Assembly (NCBI GenBank): GCA_947459855.1
Contig: CANHFL010000023.1
Location: forward strand, 1 to 8,669
DNA length: 8,669 bases
From: Planctomycetaceae bacterium
GTDB taxonomy: Bacteria; Planctomycetota; Phycisphaerae; Phycisphaerales; SM1A02
Direction: 5' to 3'
Positions 6,335 to 8,669 of this stretch are shown here, in pieces. The notes under the pieces were generated by a model. The model was given only the letters and a program-made list of their open reading frames with translations, did not search any database and was not told the DNA's origin. The translations under genes and the position numbers were made by a program. Within the stretch, counting starts at the first letter, position 1. Each line of letters begins with the position of its first letter.

Positions 6335-6355
6335 CCGCGCACCCTCCGTGCGTGG
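6335..6355 (+). other. Possible hairpin in the leader of the large exported protein gene
   Basis: CCGCGCAC (6335-6342) can pair with GTGCGTGG (6348-6355) through eight pairs including one G-U, around a CCTCC loop. The hairpin ends 3 bases before the GGGAG ribosome binding site. It has no T-tract and so is not an intrinsic terminator for the esterase gene. It might affect translation or processing, but in DNA this GC-rich it could be chance. Confidence 0.3.
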
Positions 6356-6358
6356 TAC

Positions 6359-6363
6359 GGGAG
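6359..6363 (+). promoter_or_regulatory. Ribosome binding site of the large exported protein
   Basis: GGGAG stands 5 bases before the ATG at 6369, directly ahead of a good signal peptide, and fixes the start of the reading frame that runs off the window. Confidence 0.7.
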
Positions 6364-6368
6364 AAGCC

Positions 6369-8669
6369 ATGCGCATCCACGCCACCGCCGCCGCGTTCGT
6401 CCTGTCCGCCCTCGCAGCCCTCGCCGCCCCGCGCGCATCCCATGCGCAGCTCTCGTTCGGCAGCCCCAACCAGCTGCCGCCGGTGATGACCAGCAAGGAG
6501 TACGAGTCGCTCGCCGCCGCCCTGGCGCTGGACGCCGGGCAGCGCAGCGCCGCCGACGCGCTGTTCGACGACGCGCAGCAGCGCATGTTCGCGATCGCGG
6601 TCGAGGGCGCCGCGCTCCGCCGCCCCGGCGCGACCGGTGCCTTCGACGCGCCCGCCGACCGCCGCACCGCCACGGAACGCGAGCAGCGCCAGCGCTCCGA
6701 GTCGTCGCGACTGCTGCAGGAGACCAACGCGCTCTTCGACGCGCTGTCCGCGGTCGTCCGCGCCGACCAGCGCGATGCACTCGAGCGCGAGCGATTCGCC
6801 GCGCAGCGGCGCGTGGCGCGCACCGTGATGGGCGACCTCGGCAACCCGCCGCTCGCCCGTACCGACCTGGACACGGTGGTGGACGGCGCCAGGCTGCCCG
6901 CCGACGCTCGCGACGCGGCCACGCGCGCACTGGCGCCGTACCGCCAGCAGCTGGCCCCCCTCTTCGCCAAGCTGCTGGACGAGCAGCTGGCGCTGCCCGC
7001 CAAGGTGGCCGCCAAGCGCGAGGGCGCCGCGGCCGGCGAGGGCCTGGGCGCCCAGTTCGTCGCATCCATGCAGGCCCGACGCGAGGCGAGCGGGGCACTG
7101 AACACCGTGCTCGACCAGCTGGCCGACGCGCACCGCGCCGGCATGGAGGCACTGGCCACCGCGCTGCCGCCGGCCGAATCCGACAAGGTGCGATTCAAGG
7201 CCTACCAGTCGTTCTGGGCGCGCGCGTCGGGCGACCTGGTGTCGCCGCGCCGGGTGTTCGCGGAGCTGCCGGGCAAGCTCAAGGACCCGGAATCCGTGAA
7301 GGCCGTCGAGGCCGCCCGCGATGCCTGGCTGTCGCGCTGGTGGAACGCCTCGATGCGCCTGAGCAAGGTCGAGGATGCGCGCCGTGGAATGGCGCCGGGC
7401 GACCCCAAGGCCGACGAGCTTCGCGCCCAGGCCAAGGAGCTGAAGGCCGAGCGCGCCGCCGCCAACCGTGACGCCTGGCGTGCGCTCGTCGCCGCCGACC
7501 CCACGCGCGCCGAGTTCCATTCCACCCAGTCGCTGGCGAGCGATCCGGCCACCGATCCGCCCATGTTCGCGCAGGCGCCCGCGCTCCCGGCGGAGGGCGG
7601 CGCGGAAGCCGCGCCGGACCCCGCCGGCGCGATGGTGGTCGGCGGCGATGGCGAGGGCATGGCCGTGACCACGTCGGTGGTCATGATCGCAGCCGTCGGT
7701 TCCGCGTCCGGGGACGCCGAGCCCGAGATGATCACGTTCGAGGGCGGCGACCTCTTCGAGGGCGGCATCGCGGTGCAGGTCTCCGACGACGGCGTCGCGA
7801 ACCTCGTCGGCGACCGCTTCGGCGACGGACTGGGCGCAGGCGGTTCCGCCTCGATCGAGTTCGGCGGCACCGGCCCGCAGGCGATGACCGGGGCGAGGTT
7901 CCCGCGCCCGATGCAGCGCGCCGACGCCGACCGCATCGACCCGCAGCTGGGCGGCGCCGAGCCCGACGCGGTGCTCGGCCAGCTCTTCGAGGACTACGCC
8001 GCCAAGGCCGCGGATGCGGAGCGCACCACCGCCGGACCCGCGCGGGAGCTGCTCAAGGGCAACGCCATGTCCTGGAACGACGACACCAGCGACGAGACGC
8101 CGATCGACGCGATCCCACGCGGCATCGAGTCGCTCGCAGCATGGGACGCCGCGCTCGCCGCGGCCGACGACGCGTTCATCGCCGCGGTCGGCGCCGCCGC
8201 CGGGTCCACGCCCGCCGCGGTCGCCCGCGTGTCCGCGGACCGCGCCTGGGCGCGCATCCACGAACTGCACTACCCGCGGCCGCCGGAACAGGAGTTCGCG
8301 CTCGTGAACGACCCCGCGCCCAGCGTGCTTGACGTGGTCCGCGCCTCGCAGCTGGCCGAAGCCGACCGCACGGCAGCCCTGGGCGCGCTGGACGCCTGGC
8401 TGCCGGGCGCGATGTCGGCTGCGCAGGCCGTCCGCACCGCCGAGCGCGAGGGCGCCGTGGACGGCATCCGCACGTCCCGCGAGCGCACGCGGAAGCTGCA
8501 GGCCAGGTTGCGCGAGCAGGCCGCCGCCCCGAAGCCCGCCGAGGGCGTCGCGGTCGAGGGCATGACCATCGTCCGCGGGATCGAGGACGAGGGCCCGGAC
8601 GCCGGAAACGGCAAGCCGCGCCGTCGCAGCCTGGAGGACCTGGCCGCCGCCGCGCGCGCCCAGGTCGCC
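6369..8669 (+). CDS. Large exported Ala-rich helical repeat protein, 3' end missing
   Basis: The frame is open for 767 codons from the ATG to the last base, with no stop, so the protein is incomplete at the C-terminus. Residues 1-26 form a signal peptide with probable cleavage after ASHA, before Gln27. The mature part is mostly Ala/Arg/Glu-rich amphipathic helix with no membrane segment. By eye it holds about five diverged copies of a two-part module. First-half sites are near residues 54 (LDAGQR), 176 (LPADAR), 304 (LKDPES), 533 (DAVLGQLFEDY) and 662 (LAEADR). Second-half sites are near 130 (VRADQR), 266 (LPPAES), 375 (AADPTR) and 613 (STPAA). LDAGQ recalls the LTxxQ motif of periplasmic Spy/CpxP helical-hairpin proteins, but I do not recognise the family. 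Residues 422-503 are a Gly/Asp-rich insert. A periplasmic structural, binding or chaperone-like role is speculation. Confidence 0.85.
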   Translation, partial: MRIHATAAAFVLSALAALAAPRASHAQLSFGSPNQLPPVMTSKEYESLAAALALDAGQRSAADALFDDAQQRMFAIAVEGAALRRPGATGAFDAPADRRTATEREQRQRSESSRLLQETNALFDALSAVVRADQRDALERERFAAQRRVARTVMGDLGNPPLARTDLDTVVDGARLPADARDAATRALAPYRQQLAPLFAKLLDEQLALPAKVAAKREGAAAGEGLGAQFVASMQARREASGALNTVLDQLADAHRAGMEALATALPPAESDKVRFKAYQSFWARASGDLVSPRRVFAELPGKLKDPESVKAVEAARDAWLSRWWNASMRLSKVEDARRGMAPGDPKADELRAQAKELKAERAAANRDAWRALVAADPTRAEFHSTQSLASDPATDPPMFAQAPALPAEGGAEAAPDPAGAMVVGGDGEGMAVTTSVVMIAAVGSASGDAEPEMITFEGGDLFEGGIAVQVSDDGVANLVGDRFGDGLGAGGSASIEFGGTGPQAMTGARFPRPMQRADADRIDPQLGGAEPDAVLGQLFEDYAAKAADAERTTAGPARELLKGNAMSWNDDTSDETPIDAIPRGIESLAAWDAALAAADDAFIAAVGAAAGSTPAAVARVSADRAWARIHELHYPRPPEQEFALVNDPAPSVLDVVRASQLAEADRTAALGALDAWLPGAMSAAQAVRTAEREGAVDGIRTSRERTRKLQARLREQAAAPKPAEGVAVEGMTIVRGIEDEGPDAGNGKPRRRSLEDLAAAARAQVA

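Noticed and set aside
4631..7198. Upstream extension of the lipoprotein frame on the minus strand to give a 1135-residue protein
   Set aside because: The lipoprotein signal peptide and lipobox begin at 4630. The extension is antisense to the esterase and has no recognisable domain.
5748..8270. Long open minus-strand frame of 840 codons antisense to the esterase and the large exported protein
   Set aside because: Very high GC content keeps antisense frames open. The translation is low complexity (Arg, Gly, Ala, His), shows no family motif, and opposes two frames with signal peptides and, for the esterase, a complete catalytic triad.
1..8669. CRISPR array, tRNA or rRNA genes, transposase, toxin-antitoxin or defence genes
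   Set aside because: I looked for spaced direct repeats, cloverleaf-like segments and known motifs and saw none. Apart from the short stretches described between genes, the window is filled by the seven listed genes.

Overview
The window is very GC-rich and densely coding. It holds seven protein genes and no RNA genes, insertion sequences or CRISPR arrays that I can support. The gene set (M42 aminopeptidase, LL-diaminopimelate aminotransferase, lipoprotein, secreted esterase-D-like hydrolase, large exported helical protein) and the base composition suggest a diderm, high-GC environmental bacterium. My best guess is a planctomycete, perhaps Phycisphaerae. That is an inference from general character: no marker gene here settles the taxonomy.

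Left part (1-2437, plus strand): the window opens inside an M42 metallo-aminopeptidase that keeps every metal and catalytic residue. A small class I SAM methyltransferase of the phospholipid N-methyltransferase type (COG3963-like) follows. Sixteen bases later comes rlmE/ftsJ, the 23S rRNA 2'-O-methyltransferase, with its own ribosome binding site. rlmE converges on dapL. Between them lies a compact set of palindromes (2366-2508) in which both stop codons sit at the centres of two near-identical 18-base palindromes. This is a REP-like element that probably serves as a bidirectional terminator and seems to have added a tail to RlmE.

Middle part (2497-4630, minus strand): a DUF4097-like lipoprotein gene is followed after 28 bases by dapL, which makes LL-diaminopimelate for lysine and peptidoglycan. 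The lipoprotein gene is divergent from an exported esterase, with only 24 bases between the two start codons. In that gap two -10-like hexamers on opposite strands overlap, and neither gene has a Shine-Dalgarno sequence, so leaderless mRNAs are likely.

Right part (4655-8669, plus strand): the exported serine esterase is followed after 64 bases by a very large exported Ala-rich helical protein that runs off the window. Read by eye, this protein is built from about five diverged copies of a 110-125 residue two-part helical module with LTxxQ-like positions, interrupted by a Gly/Asp-rich insert. It is the least explained object here. The overall theme is cell-envelope proteins (lipoprotein, peptidoglycan precursor enzyme, two exported proteins, possible lipid methyltransferase) next to housekeeping genes. 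I see no clear defence or mobile system.
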